Assembly: GCF_022009635.1 (NCBI RefSeq)
Contig: NZ_CP091716.1
Coordinates: 4,107,001-4,171,000, forward strand
Direction: 5' to 3'
DNA: 64,000 nt
DNA from: Variovorax paradoxus
Lineage (GTDB): Bacteria; Pseudomonadota; Gammaproteobacteria; Burkholderiales; Burkholderiaceae_C
Shown: piece by piece, positions 1-8,384 of the stretch
Position numbering within the stretch: position 1 is the stretch's first letter
Layout: the number at the start of each line of letters is the position of its first letter
The notes under the pieces: model-generated
The model's database searches: none
Told to the model about the DNA's origin: nothing
What the model saw: the letters and a program-made list of their open reading frames with translations, nothing else
Translations under genes and position numbers: made by a program

Positions 1-857
1 GCTGCGTGCACAGCCCCGTCCGCCACGCCGTTTCCGTTGATGTCCACGATGGCCCACTCGCCCACGCGCGAAAGAACTTCGACAATGGTTCCCACGGCCA
101 GCAGGCGTTGCACGTCGAAGTCGGTTCCCGGACCACCGCGCAGACGAAGCCCGGAAGTCGCATTCACTCGGAAGCGATTGCCAACGCTGGTCGCAATGCC
201 ACCGACGGCCAGCGCAGGCCGAACGGTGTCCAGGTCGTCGAATTGGCCGATGTCATGTGCGTTCCCCTGAACGTCGTCGATATCCACGCCGATCCCGCAC
301 AACATGCTGGGCAGTTGCTGGAATAGCGTCCACTTGTTGGTGGCCTTGAAAGCCTTGCTTTCATGGTGGCCCGTGGATTGCGACAGCCACGTGCGTTGGC
401 AAAGATGCTCCGTCAGCAATCCGTCGAGCACAAGGCCGTTGCCATAGGCACCGATGCTGAATTTCTTGGTGAACGTGCCACTCTCGTTCACTTCCTGAAT
501 GCCTCTGAAGTGGGGCACGATACGGTCCTTGAATTGCCGCGCGTCGCAATCGAAGTCGACCGCGAAGTAGATGCTCGAACCTGCGGGCTGGCCGATCGTC
601 TCGATGGCATATCTGAAGGCATAGGCCGCATCCTGTCTTCCCTGTGCCGCCGAGAACGAATCGACGCTGGCGCCGCCCGCCTGATGGACGACGGCAATGG
701 ATGCACCGGCAGCGATGATGGCTTCGGCCTCTGCCCGGGTCAGGCGTTTCTCGGGCTGCCCGGTTGTTCGAGCGTAGTAGCGAATGATTGTGTTGACGCC
801 GTTTTCTCGGAGACAACCAAGTGCCCTGTTGGTCCTTCGATTCGTGTCGATGATCAT
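1..857 (-). CDS. DUF1906 (glycoside-hydrolase-like) protein with SH3 domain, C-terminus cut by window edge
   Basis: Read on the minus strand from ATG at 857, with GAAGGA about 8 bases upstream, the frame stays open for 285 codons and leaves the window. Residues about 1-205 resemble the Rv2525c-like DUF1906 fold: start MIIDTN, YYAR at 27-30, IYFAVDFDCD at 96-105 and VDIDD at 191-195, the acidic strand ends typical of TIM-barrel glycoside hydrolases. Residues about 228-285 look like a bacterial SH3 domain (VNATSGLRLRGGPGTDF). Such proteins are usually linked to cell-wall glycans. No signal peptide is visible, so export, if any, would need another route. Function is family-level inference. The true C-terminus is outside the window. 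Confidence 0.8.
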   Translation of the reverse strand, partial: MIIDTNRRTNRALGCLRENGVNTIIRYYARTTGQPEKRLTRAEAEAIIAAGASIAVVHQAGGASVDSFSAAQGRQDAAYAFRYAIETIGQPAGSSIYFAVDFDCDARQFKDRIVPHFRGIQEVNESGTFTKKFSIGAYGNGLVLDGLLTEHLCQRTWLSQSTGHHESKAFKATNKWTLFQQLPSMLCGIGVDIDDVQGNAHDIGQFDDLDTVRPALAVGGIATSVGNRFRVNATSGLRLRGGPGTDFDVQRLLAVGTIVEVLSRVGEWAIVDINGNGVADGAVHA

Positions 858-900
858 TGAAGTCCTTCGGTGGTGAGGTGAATGAATTGCAGACGGGTAC

Positions 901-1387
901 TCATGTGGGGCAACGATTGCCCGGTACCGTCATGCTTCCCGGGATCGGATGAATTCCGTGCTTTTCGATCAATGGCTCGACGACCTCGCGCCGAAACGAT
1001 TCAAGGGCCGCGGCCGAATCCGCCCCAGTCCGCGAAATCTCGATCACGCTCTGCCCGCTCCGCAAGTGCCACTCTTCGGCCCGGAGCTTTCCGGGTTCCG
1101 CTTTGCGTTTGAGGCTGAGTCTTGTGGTGATGCTTTCGCAACGCCTGAACTTGGCGCGAAGCGCGGGAGGAACGGTCGGCGGTGCTGGCGACGGATGGCC
1201 ATCGCACTGAAAGCATCCGACGGTGCTGCGACCTCCGCGGCATAACTGATCTTGAGCCACCCTTGGTGGGATTCCAACGAATCGAGTTTTGGGCGCCCTC
1301 GTCATCCGCGACTGCCACCGCGGCGGCCGAGTTGAGCACACTCGTTCCGCAAGCCAGCGTGATGATCCATCTGGTTCGTTGCTTCAA
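901..1387 (-). pseudogene. Small exported protein, reading frame apparently broken
   Basis: A TTG at 1387 follows a strong GGAGG ribosome site 5-6 bases upstream and begins a convincing signal peptide (KQRTRWIITLACG, ending near AVAVA-DDEG). After roughly 40 codons this frame becomes implausible. A different minus-strand frame carries a protein-like C-terminus, with SGQSVIEISRTGADS and VEPLIEKHGIHPIPG, ending at TGA 901. No single frame joins both halves, so at least one frameshift lies between about 1180 and 1290. Alternatively the signal-peptide frame is real and short. I do not recognise the family. It sits 43 bases upstream of the DUF1906 gene on the same strand. Confidence 0.4.
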
Positions 1388-1500
1388 GTCGGCCTCCGTC
1401 CTTGGTGCGAGCCATTCTAGGAAGCACTTTTTTCTTCCGCATCCCTCGGACGACGTATTGCGAACCGGCCCGGATTGGCGCAGTAGTTGTGCGAAAGCCG

Positions 1501-2970
1501 CTAGGTTCCGCGAGACTTCTCGAACATCATCACCCCGTCATCCACCCTGCCGAAGCGCAGGCTCATCAGGTCGCGCGCGTAGTTCTGGTACAGCCGCCAC
1601 GGTGCGCGCGAGCCCTGCTTCGGAAACTTGCCGATCGAGCGCTGCACGTAGCCTGAAGAAAAATCGAGCCATGGTTCGGCCGCCAGCGCGGGATCGGTAT
1701 TGCGCGGCATGCACTGGCGCCAGCCGTGCTTGTCCATGTGGTTGAGCAGCCGGCAGACGTACTCGCAGGTCAAGTCGCACTTCAAGGTCCACGAGGCATT
1801 CGTGTAGCCGAACGACGACGCGAGGTTGGGCACCTCGCTGTACATCATTCCCTTGTAGTTGAAGGCTGCGGCCAGGTCGACGGGGACGCCGTCGACATCG
1901 AGCGCGATGCCGCCGAGCACCTGCAGGTCGAGCCCGGTGGCGGTGACGACGATGTCGGCCTCCAGCTCCTTGCCGGACTCCAGCCGGATGCCGCCCGGCG
2001 TGAAACGGTCGATGCGGTCCGTGACCATCGACGCGCGGCCCGCATTGAGGGCAGCGAACAGGTCGCCATCGGGCACGAGGCATATCCGCTGGTCCCAGGG
2101 GTTGTAGCGCGGCGTGAAGTGCGTGGCGATGTCGTAGCGCGGCCCCAGCGCCTGGCGCACGCCGCCCAGGATCATCTTCTTGACGCGCTCGGGCTTTCGC
2201 CGCGCGAGGCGGAAGAAAAACATGCTCAGCAGCACGTTCTTCCATCGCGTGATGCCGTAGGCCAGCCGATCCGGCAAATGGCGCCGCAACCGGTTGGCAA
2301 TGAGGTCTTCGGCCGGGCGCGAGACAACGTAGGTGGGCGAGCGCTGCAGCAGCGTGACATGCGCGGCGGTCTTTGCCAGCGCGGGCACCAGCGTCATCGC
2401 GGTGGCGCCGCTGCCGATCACGATCACGCGCTTGCCCGCCCAATCCAGGTCGTCGGGCCAGTGCTGCGGATGGACGATGCGGCCGGTGTAGTCGGCCGTG
2501 CCCGCGAACTCGGGCGTGTAGCCGGCCGCGTAGTTGTAGTAGCCGCTGCACATGAAGAGGAAGTTGCAGCTCATGCGAAGCGGCTCGCGCCCGGGGCCGT
2601 GCTCGATGTCCACCTGCCAGCATGCATCGGGCGTCGACCACGAGGCGTGCACCACGCGATGCCCGAAGCGGATCTTCTTGTCGATGCCATGCGCCTGCGC
2701 GGTCTCGCGCACGTACTTCAGGATCGACGGGCCATCGGCAATCGCCTTGGCCTGGGTCCACGGCCGGAACGAATAGCCCAGCGTGTACATGTCGGAGTCC
2801 GAGCGGATGCCCGGGTAGCGAAACAGGTCCCAGGTGCCGCCGCTGCGCTCGCGCCCTTCGAGGATCGCGTAGCTGCGGCCGGGGCAACTGGCCTGCAGGT
2901 GATAGCCGGCGCCGATGCCGGAGAGGCCGGCGCCGACGATCAAGACATCGACGTGTTCTTCTTGCAGCAC
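1501..2970 (-). CDS. FAD/NAD(P)-dependent monooxygenase (Baeyer-Villiger / EthA-like)
   Basis: A 489-residue flavoprotein that would insert one oxygen from O2 into an organic substrate using NADPH. The N-terminus carries an FAD Rossmann motif (VGAGLSGIGAGYHL, residues 11-24). A second nucleotide motif, GSGATAMTLVPAL, lies near residue 185. Between them is YTGRIVHPQHW, which matches the Baeyer-Villiger fingerprint FxGxxxHxxxW with Tyr for Phe. Length and the GGTW-DxxRYPG-xRxDSD region fit the EthA/AcmA type. It lies 16 bases downstream of a DHA2 exporter on the same strand, so the two are probably cotranscribed. The substrate cannot be read from sequence. Confidence 0.88.
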   Translation of the reverse strand: MLQEEHVDVLIVGAGLSGIGAGYHLQASCPGRSYAILEGRERSGGTWDLFRYPGIRSDSDMYTLGYSFRPWTQAKAIADGPSILKYVRETAQAHGIDKKIRFGHRVVHASWSTPDACWQVDIEHGPGREPLRMSCNFLFMCSGYYNYAAGYTPEFAGTADYTGRIVHPQHWPDDLDWAGKRVIVIGSGATAMTLVPALAKTAAHVTLLQRSPTYVVSRPAEDLIANRLRRHLPDRLAYGITRWKNVLLSMFFFRLARRKPERVKKMILGGVRQALGPRYDIATHFTPRYNPWDQRICLVPDGDLFAALNAGRASMVTDRIDRFTPGGIRLESGKELEADIVVTATGLDLQVLGGIALDVDGVPVDLAAAFNYKGMMYSEVPNLASSFGYTNASWTLKCDLTCEYVCRLLNHMDKHGWRQCMPRNTDPALAAEPWLDFSSGYVQRSIGKFPKQGSRAPWRLYQNYARDLMSLRFGRVDDGVMMFEKSRGT

Positions 2971-2986
2971 CGGAATGTCTCCTTGT

Positions 2987-4567
2987 TCAAGGTTCCGTGC
3001 GACGGATCATCACCCAGGCACTCGCCGCGCTCAACAGCGCCAACCCCGAGCCCAGCAGCATCACCCACCGGAACCCCGCCACGAACGACTCCGCCACGGC
3101 CCGCTTGAGCGCCGCCGCCGTGGCCGCGTCCACACCCGGCGGCAGCGTCGCGCCCGCCAGCTTGCTGCGTTCTCCTTCGAGGAACGCCGACACCTGCGCC
3201 GACGCACCCAGCTCGCGCAACTGGTCCGCCAGCGTCACGTCGAAGACGCTGGCCATGACCGCGCCGAACACCGCTATCGCCAGCACCGCGGCCGCGCGCG
3301 ACACCGCGTTGTTCACGCCCGAAGCCACCCCGGCCATCTCCGGCCCGACCGCGTTCATGACGGTGGTGGTGAGTGGCGCGACGGTTACCGCCATGCCAAG
3401 GCCCAGCACCACCACGGCGGGCAGGAAGCCGCTCCAATAGCTCGCGCCGACGCCCGGCACCGCGAACAGCGCGAAGCCAACCGCGGCGATGGAAGGCCCG
3501 GCGACCAGCGGAATGCGCGACCCGAAGCGGTCGACCAGCTGCCCCGCCCAGCCCGAGAGCGCGAACATGATGAAGATGAACGGCAGCAGCGCCGCGCCCG
3601 CCACCGTGGCCGAGTAGCCTTGCACCTGGATCAGGTTGAGCGGAAAGAAATACAGCCCGCCGCCCAGCGCCGCGTAAAGCAGCAACGTGAGCAGGTTGGC
3701 GCCGCTGAAGTTGCCGATGCGCAGCAGCCCGAGCGGCAGCATCGGCGAGCGCACCCGACGCTCGGCGACGAAGAAGCCCGCGCTGCCCAGCACGCCGATG
3801 GCCAGCGCGGCCAGCACCGCCGGTGCGCGCCAGCCCTGCGTCGGCGCCTCGATGAAGGCATAGACGATGCCGCCCAGCCCGGCGGTGGCCAGCAACGCGC
3901 CCCACACGTCGAGCCCGCCGGCGGCCGAGGCGCCACGGCTTTCCGGCACGTGACGCCACACGATCCACAGCACCAGCAGCGCCATCGGCAGGTTGATGAG
4001 AAAGGCCCAGGTCCACGAGAAGTGATCGACCAGGAAGCCGCCGAGCACAGGCCCTACCGCCGCCGTGATGCCGCTGAAGCCCGACCAGGTGCCGATGGCC
4101 TTGCCGCGTTCCTTTTCAGGAAAGGCGGCGCTGATGAGCGCGAGGCTGCCCGGCACCAGCAGCGCGCCACCGATGCCCTGCACCGCCCGCGCCGCGATGA
4201 GCTGCTGCACGCTGCCCGCGAGCGCACAGGCCACGGAAGACAGGGCGAAGAGCCCGACACCGATCGCGAAGATACGGCGCCGGCCGTAAAGGTCGCCCAG
4301 AGCGCCGCCCACCAAAAGCAGCGCGGCCAGCAGCAAGGCATAGGACTCGACCACCCACTGTGCCTGGAAGGCGGTGGCATGCAGGTCGGACTGGATGGCC
4401 GGCAGCGCGACATTGACCACGGTGCCGTCGATGAACGCCATGCTGGAGCCGACGATGGCGGCGGCCAGCACCCAGGGCTTGGAGGCTTCGGGGCAGGCGC
4501 TTTCCTGCGCTCCGGCGCCGTGCAGGATCAGCGTGTCGTCGCAGGGCGCCTTGCCGATCTGTGCCAT
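2987..4567 (-). CDS. DHA2-family MFS drug exporter (EmrB/QacA type)
   Basis: A 526-residue integral membrane protein with about 14 hydrophobic segments, the size and pattern of DHA2 proton antiporters. Family motifs are visible: MAFIDGTVVNVALPAI in the first helix, LGDLYGRRR for loop motif A, and GIGGALLVPGSLALI. The ATG at 4567 is chosen over upstream in-frame starts because AAGGAG sits 5-6 bases before it and because the upstream frame runs through the intergenic inverted repeat. The gene is followed 16 bases later by the Baeyer-Villiger-like monooxygenase. A role in exporting toxic organics is inferred. Confidence 0.9.
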   Translation of the reverse strand: MAQIGKAPCDDTLILHGAGAQESACPEASKPWVLAAAIVGSSMAFIDGTVVNVALPAIQSDLHATAFQAQWVVESYALLLAALLLVGGALGDLYGRRRIFAIGVGLFALSSVACALAGSVQQLIAARAVQGIGGALLVPGSLALISAAFPEKERGKAIGTWSGFSGITAAVGPVLGGFLVDHFSWTWAFLINLPMALLVLWIVWRHVPESRGASAAGGLDVWGALLATAGLGGIVYAFIEAPTQGWRAPAVLAALAIGVLGSAGFFVAERRVRSPMLPLGLLRIGNFSGANLLTLLLYAALGGGLYFFPLNLIQVQGYSATVAGAALLPFIFIMFALSGWAGQLVDRFGSRIPLVAGPSIAAVGFALFAVPGVGASYWSGFLPAVVVLGLGMAVTVAPLTTTVMNAVGPEMAGVASGVNNAVSRAAAVLAIAVFGAVMASVFDVTLADQLRELGASAQVSAFLEGERSKLAGATLPPGVDAATAAALKRAVAESFVAGFRWVMLLGSGLALLSAASAWVMIRRTEP

Positions 4568-4583
4568 GGGGTCTCCTTTCTTG

Positions 4584-4694
4584 CTCCCTCCCCCGCTGGG
4601 GGAAGGTTGGGATGGGGCTGCTCCGGCACGATACGCCATGTTGTTCCGGCGCCGTCGTGCCCCCACCCCTGCCCTCCCCCAGAGGGGGAGGGAG
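4584..4694. repeat. Long imperfect inverted repeat (MITE/REP-like)
   Basis: Two 34-base arms at 4584-4617 and 4661-4694 are near reverse complements. Each contains a G-run and C-run block of the form CTCCCTCCCCC...GGGGG. They enclose about 43 bases. The pair fills almost all of the gap between pqiC and the DHA2 exporter and could fold into one long hairpin in RNA from either strand. It encodes no protein. It could act as a transcript-end stabiliser or be a non-autonomous mobile repeat. Confidence 0.75.
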
Positions 4695-4704
4695 AAAGGC
4701 ATCG

Positions 4705-5334
4705 TCAGGTCGCGCAGGTGGTGGCTGACGGATTCGCGCGCGCCGCGTCCACGCTGCGCGCCATGGCCGCGGCGGCGGCTGCGGTCACGCGCTGCGCACC
4801 GCGCGCCACCGCGTCCATGCCGCTGCCCACGGCCTCGCCGAGGTTCAGCTGGCACACCAGCGTGCGCGCCTCGTCCGAGCGCCGCAGGGTCCAGCTGAAG
4901 CCGGCGTCCACACGCCCGCCGTCGACGGCGTCGAACTGCTGCAGCTGCACCGCGATGCGCCACACCGGCTGCGATGTCTGCCGGCCGCCCTTGGTCACGT
5001 CGAGCGCGCCGAGCCGCCCGGCGATGCCGCTGGCCAGCGCGTCGCGCAGCTCGTTCTCGAAGGACGAGGCCCAGCGGTGCTGCTCCAGCACCTCGACCTG
5101 CACGCTGCCGTTGGGCTGGCGCACCACCATCTGCGGGCGCGCGAAGCGCTCGGGCACGGCCACCGGCGCCAGCTCGATGTACAGCGGCGCGGCGCCGCCC
5201 AGCGTCGAGGGCGCGGCATCGGCGGCGGCCACCGGGCTTGCCAGCGTGTAGTAGTTGTCGGGCTTGCTGGCACAGCCTGCAAGCAGGGCCGCCAGTGCGG
5301 GCGCCAACGCGATGAATGCAAGTTTCAGCTTCAT
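4705..5334 (-). CDS. pqiC: PqiC-type outer-membrane lipoprotein of the Pqi transport system
   Basis: A 209-residue lipoprotein. The lipobox LLAGC puts the lipidated cysteine at residue 21. The mature part follows the PqiC/YmbA (DUF330, ABC-type transport auxiliary) pattern with YYTLASP near the start and IELAPVAVPERFARPQMV. PqiC anchors the periplasm-spanning PqiB tube at the outer membrane, in envelope lipid transport. Its ATG overlaps the pqiB stop by four bases, so translation is likely coupled. It is the last gene of the pqi set. Confidence 0.9.
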   Translation of the reverse strand: MKLKLAFIALAPALAALLAGCASKPDNYYTLASPVAAADAAPSTLGGAAPLYIELAPVAVPERFARPQMVVRQPNGSVQVEVLEQHRWASSFENELRDALASGIAGRLGALDVTKGGRQTSQPVWRIAVQLQQFDAVDGGRVDAGFSWTLRRSDEARTLVCQLNLGEAVGSGMDAVARGAQRVTAAAAAAMARSVDAARANPSATTCAT

Positions 5335-6977
5335 TTCTTGTCGTCCGGTTTGCCGCGCAGCAGCGATTCTGGGTGGCGCTCGAGGTAGTCGGTCAGCACG
5401 CGCACCGAGCCGGCCGCGCGCGTCAGTTCGCGCAGCGTCTGGCGCATGTCCTGCTGCAGCGGCGAGTCGTCGGCCAGCGTGCGCTCGGCCGTGTTGACGG
5501 TCTTGCGCACGTCCTTCATGGCCGCCGCCAGCTCGGGCGTGACGTCGCTGTTGATGCGGTTCACGGTCTGCTCCGTGGCGGTGAGCGTCTTGTTGAGCGT
5601 GGCGAGCGTGGTGCGCAGGTCGCCCGCGATCTGCTCGTAGGGCACCTTGTTGAGCTTGGTCGCGATTTCCTGCACCTGCGACTGGATCTCGTCGAGGCTG
5701 TTGGCCACCGTGGGCAGCTCGATCGGGTTCTTCGTCACATCGATCTTGGCCGCGGGCGCCTTCGGGAAGAAGTCGAGCGCCACGTAGACCTGGCCGGTCA
5801 GCAGATTGCCGTTGCGCAACTGGGCGCGCAGCCCCTTTTCCGCCAGGAAGCGCAAGCGCTCCTGCTGGGTGGAGCGCGACTCTGTGGCCTCGGCACTGCC
5901 GCTGCGGCGGCGCAGACGGTCGGGGTAGACCTGCACCAGCACCGGCATGCGGAACTCGCGCTCGGCGCGGTCGAATTCGACGCCGATCGACTTGACCTCG
6001 CCGATCACCACGCCGCGGAAGTCGACCGGCGCGCCCGGCGTCAGGCCGCGCAGCGACTGATTGAAGTACATCAGCAGCGTCTGCGAGGGGCCGTCGGGCT
6101 CCTTCATGGCCGTGGCCTCGTCCTGCGCCAGCGTGAACGAGGCGTTGGCCTTGGCCAGCGGGCCCATCGCGTCCTCGGGCGCCTGGAAGGCGATGCCGCC
6201 CAGCAGGATGGTCGCGAGCGACTGCGTGCGCAGCGTGAAGCCGCTGGCGCTGAGCTGCGCGTCGATGCCGCTGGCCTGCCAGAAGCGCGTGTTCATGCCG
6301 ACGAACTTGTCGTACGGCGCATTGACGAACACGCGGATCGTCACGCCGCGCCCGTCGCCGTCGAGCTCGTAGGCCGCCACCTGCCCGACCTTGACGCGCC
6401 GGAAGTACACGGGCGAGCCCACGTCGAGCGAGCCCACGTCGTTGGCGCGCAGAAGAAACTGCTGGCCCGAGTCGTCGCGCGTGACGATGGGCGGCGTTTC
6501 GAGCCCGGTGAATTCACCCGAGGTTTCTTTCGACACGCCCGCGTCGGCGCCGATGTACGCGCCCGACAGCAAGGTGTTCAGCCCCGAGATGCCCGAGGTG
6601 TCCAGGCGCGGGCGCACCACCCAGAAGCGCGAGTCCGAAGCGGTGAAGCTCTCGGCGTCCTTGTTGAACTGCACCAGCACCCGTACGTGCGAGCGGTCGC
6701 GCGCCAGCCGCAGGTGCGTGACGAGGCCGATCTGCACGTCCTTGTACTTGACGGCGGTCTTGCCGGCCTCCAGGCCCTCGGCGGTCTTGAAGGTCAGCAC
6801 CACTTCGGGGCCGCGCTCCATCAGGATGCGCGCCACCAGCGTGATGCCGACCAGCGCCGCGACGATCGGAATCAGCCAGATCAGCGACGGCAGCCACTCG
6901 CGCCGCCGCACCACGCGCGGCCTGGGAAGCGCCGGTGACGGCGCCGGTTTGTCTTGCGGTTGCTCTGGTTCACTCAT
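5331..6977 (-). CDS. pqiB: PqiB, MCE (MlaD) domain intermembrane transport protein
   Basis: A 548-residue protein with a cytoplasmic Pro-rich start, one membrane helix at about 31-52 (IWLIPIVAALVGITLVA) and then three MCE/MlaD-type domains, for example FKTAEGLEAGKTAVKYKDVQ and LTPGAPVDFRGVVIGEVKSI. A long helical C-terminus (about 440-530) fits the needle-forming coiled coil of PqiB. It spans the periplasm to carry lipids between membranes. The start ATG overlaps the stop of the upstream pqiA half by four bases, and its own stop overlaps the pqiC start. Length agrees with E. coli PqiB (about 546). Confidence 0.93.
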   Translation of the reverse strand: MSEPEQPQDKPAPSPALPRPRVVRRREWLPSLIWLIPIVAALVGITLVARILMERGPEVVLTFKTAEGLEAGKTAVKYKDVQIGLVTHLRLARDRSHVRVLVQFNKDAESFTASDSRFWVVRPRLDTSGISGLNTLLSGAYIGADAGVSKETSGEFTGLETPPIVTRDDSGQQFLLRANDVGSLDVGSPVYFRRVKVGQVAAYELDGDGRGVTIRVFVNAPYDKFVGMNTRFWQASGIDAQLSASGFTLRTQSLATILLGGIAFQAPEDAMGPLAKANASFTLAQDEATAMKEPDGPSQTLLMYFNQSLRGLTPGAPVDFRGVVIGEVKSIGVEFDRAEREFRMPVLVQVYPDRLRRRSGSAEATESRSTQQERLRFLAEKGLRAQLRNGNLLTGQVYVALDFFPKAPAAKIDVTKNPIELPTVANSLDEIQSQVQEIATKLNKVPYEQIAGDLRTTLATLNKTLTATEQTVNRINSDVTPELAAAMKDVRKTVNTAERTLADDSPLQQDMRQTLRELTRAAGSVRVLTDYLERHPESLLRGKPDDKK

Positions 6978-7720
6978 GCTGGTTTCTCGTCCCTGTTGCC
7001 ATGTGGTTCCTGCGGAACTTCCCGGCCCTCGGCGAGGGCCTGTTCTTCCTTGCTGTCCCAGGTGAGCTTCGGATCGAAGCTCAGCGAGGCCAGCATCGTG
7101 AGCACCACCACCGAGCCGAAGGCCGCGATGCCCACGCCCGCGGTGATGACCGCGAAGCCCTGGATCTGCACCAGCCCGGTCAGCAGCGACACCACGAACA
7201 CGTCGAGCATCGACCAGCGGCCGATGACCTCGATGATGTGATAAAGCCTTGCCCGCTCGCGCCGGCGCCATGTGCTGCCGCGCTGCGCCGCCACCACCAG
7301 CACGAAAAGCACCGCCAGCTTGAACAGCGGCACCAGGAAGCTGGCAATGAAGACGATGGCCGCGAGCCCGTAGGCGCCCGACACCCAGAAATAGATCACC
7401 CCGCTCAGGATGGTGTCGTACTGCGCGCCGAACAGCGTGCGCGTGATCATCACCGGCAGCAGGTTGGCCGGTATGTACATCATGCAGGCCGCGATCAGGA
7501 AGGCCCAGGTGCGGGTCAGGCTCTGCGGCTTGCGCGTATGCAGCCGGGTGCCGCAGCGGCCGCAGGCCTCGCCCTCCTCCGCGCCCTTCCAGACCGCGCC
7601 GCAATGCCGGCAGGCCAGCAGGCCGAGCGAGGCGGCGGTGGCGACCGGCGCACCTTCGTCGTCGTGGTCGTCATGGGCGTGCTCGTCGCGAGGGGCCCTG
7701 CGCACAGGAAACAGCTTCAT
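6974..7720 (-). CDS. pqiA: PqiA-like membrane protein, second half
   Basis: A 248-residue protein with an N-terminal zinc ribbon (CRHCG and CGRCG pairs) and four predicted membrane helices, including the PqiA signature MYIPANLLPVM and VIGRWSMLDVFVVSLL. In E. coli, PqiA is one protein with two such modules. Here each module is its own gene. This one starts at ATG 7720, overlapping the preceding pqiA-like gene by four bases, and ends in a four-base overlap with pqiB. The inner-membrane component of the Pqi system is the expected role. Confidence 0.9.
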   Translation of the reverse strand: MKLFPVRRAPRDEHAHDDHDDEGAPVATAASLGLLACRHCGAVWKGAEEGEACGRCGTRLHTRKPQSLTRTWAFLIAACMMYIPANLLPVMITRTLFGAQYDTILSGVIYFWVSGAYGLAAIVFIASFLVPLFKLAVLFVLVVAAQRGSTWRRRERARLYHIIEVIGRWSMLDVFVVSLLTGLVQIQGFAVITAGVGIAAFGSVVVLTMLASLSFDPKLTWDSKEEQALAEGREVPQEPHGNRDEKPA

Positions 7721-8364
7721 GCGGACGCCCCGCCCTCGTCCGTGTCCGCATCGGCCGCCTTCGGCTGGAAGGTCATTTCCCAGAACGCGCCAGGGTTGAA
7801 CGACAGCACCGCCGTCAGCATGACCGTGAGCGCCACGAAGGCCCAGAGCGCCGGCCCCGGCACCACCGTCGCCATGCTCGAGAGCTTGACGATGGCCACC
7901 AGCACGCCCAGCAGGAACACTTCGATCATTCCCCAGGGCCGCAGCGACTGCATCGCCCGCACCAGCAGCGCGAAGCCCACGGGCCGATGCTCGCGGCTCA
8001 GCGGCACCAGCAGGTAGGCCAGGATGCACAGCTGCAGGAAGGGAAAAAGAATGGTCGTGGCCAGCACCAGCAGCGCCACCACCGACATGCCCTCGGCGCT
8101 CAGCGCCACCACCGCGCCGGCCAGCGTGGTCTGGCTGCGCAGGCCCTGCAGCTCGATCTCGACGATGGGAAACAGGTTGGCAATGGCGAACATGATCAGG
8201 CAGGCCACCGTCAGTGGAAGGATGCGGGCCTGCTGCTGGCCCGGGTGCCGGGCCAGTTCGGTGCCGCAGCGCGGGCAATGCGCCACGTCGCGGGGGTGCA
8301 GCGGCGCGCGGCTGTAGATCGCGTCGCAGCCGGGGCAGACCACCGTGTCAGGTACTTCCTTCAT
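7717..8364 (-). CDS. pqiA: PqiA-like membrane protein, first half
   Basis: A 215-residue protein with an N-terminal zinc ribbon (CPGC and CPRC) and four membrane helices containing IANLFPIVEIELQG and SLRPWGMIEVFLLGVLVAIVKL, which correspond to the first repeat of E. coli PqiA. It is the first gene of the four-gene pqi operon and is linked to the next by a four-base ATGA overlap. The 20-base gap to the upstream DHA2 exporter leaves little room for a separate promoter, so read-through from that gene is likely. Confidence 0.9.
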   Translation of the reverse strand: MKEVPDTVVCPGCDAIYSRAPLHPRDVAHCPRCGTELARHPGQQQARILPLTVACLIMFAIANLFPIVEIELQGLRSQTTLAGAVVALSAEGMSVVALLVLATTILFPFLQLCILAYLLVPLSREHRPVGFALLVRAMQSLRPWGMIEVFLLGVLVAIVKLSSMATVVPGPALWAFVALTVMLTAVLSFNPGAFWEMTFQPKAADADTDEGGASA

Positions 8365-8384
8365 AGGTCAGCACCCTAACTCAT

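Noticed and set aside
2915..5251. Plus-strand open frame of about 778 codons opposite the exporter
   Set aside because: It is antisense to a strongly supported membrane protein and rich in Arg, His and Gln.
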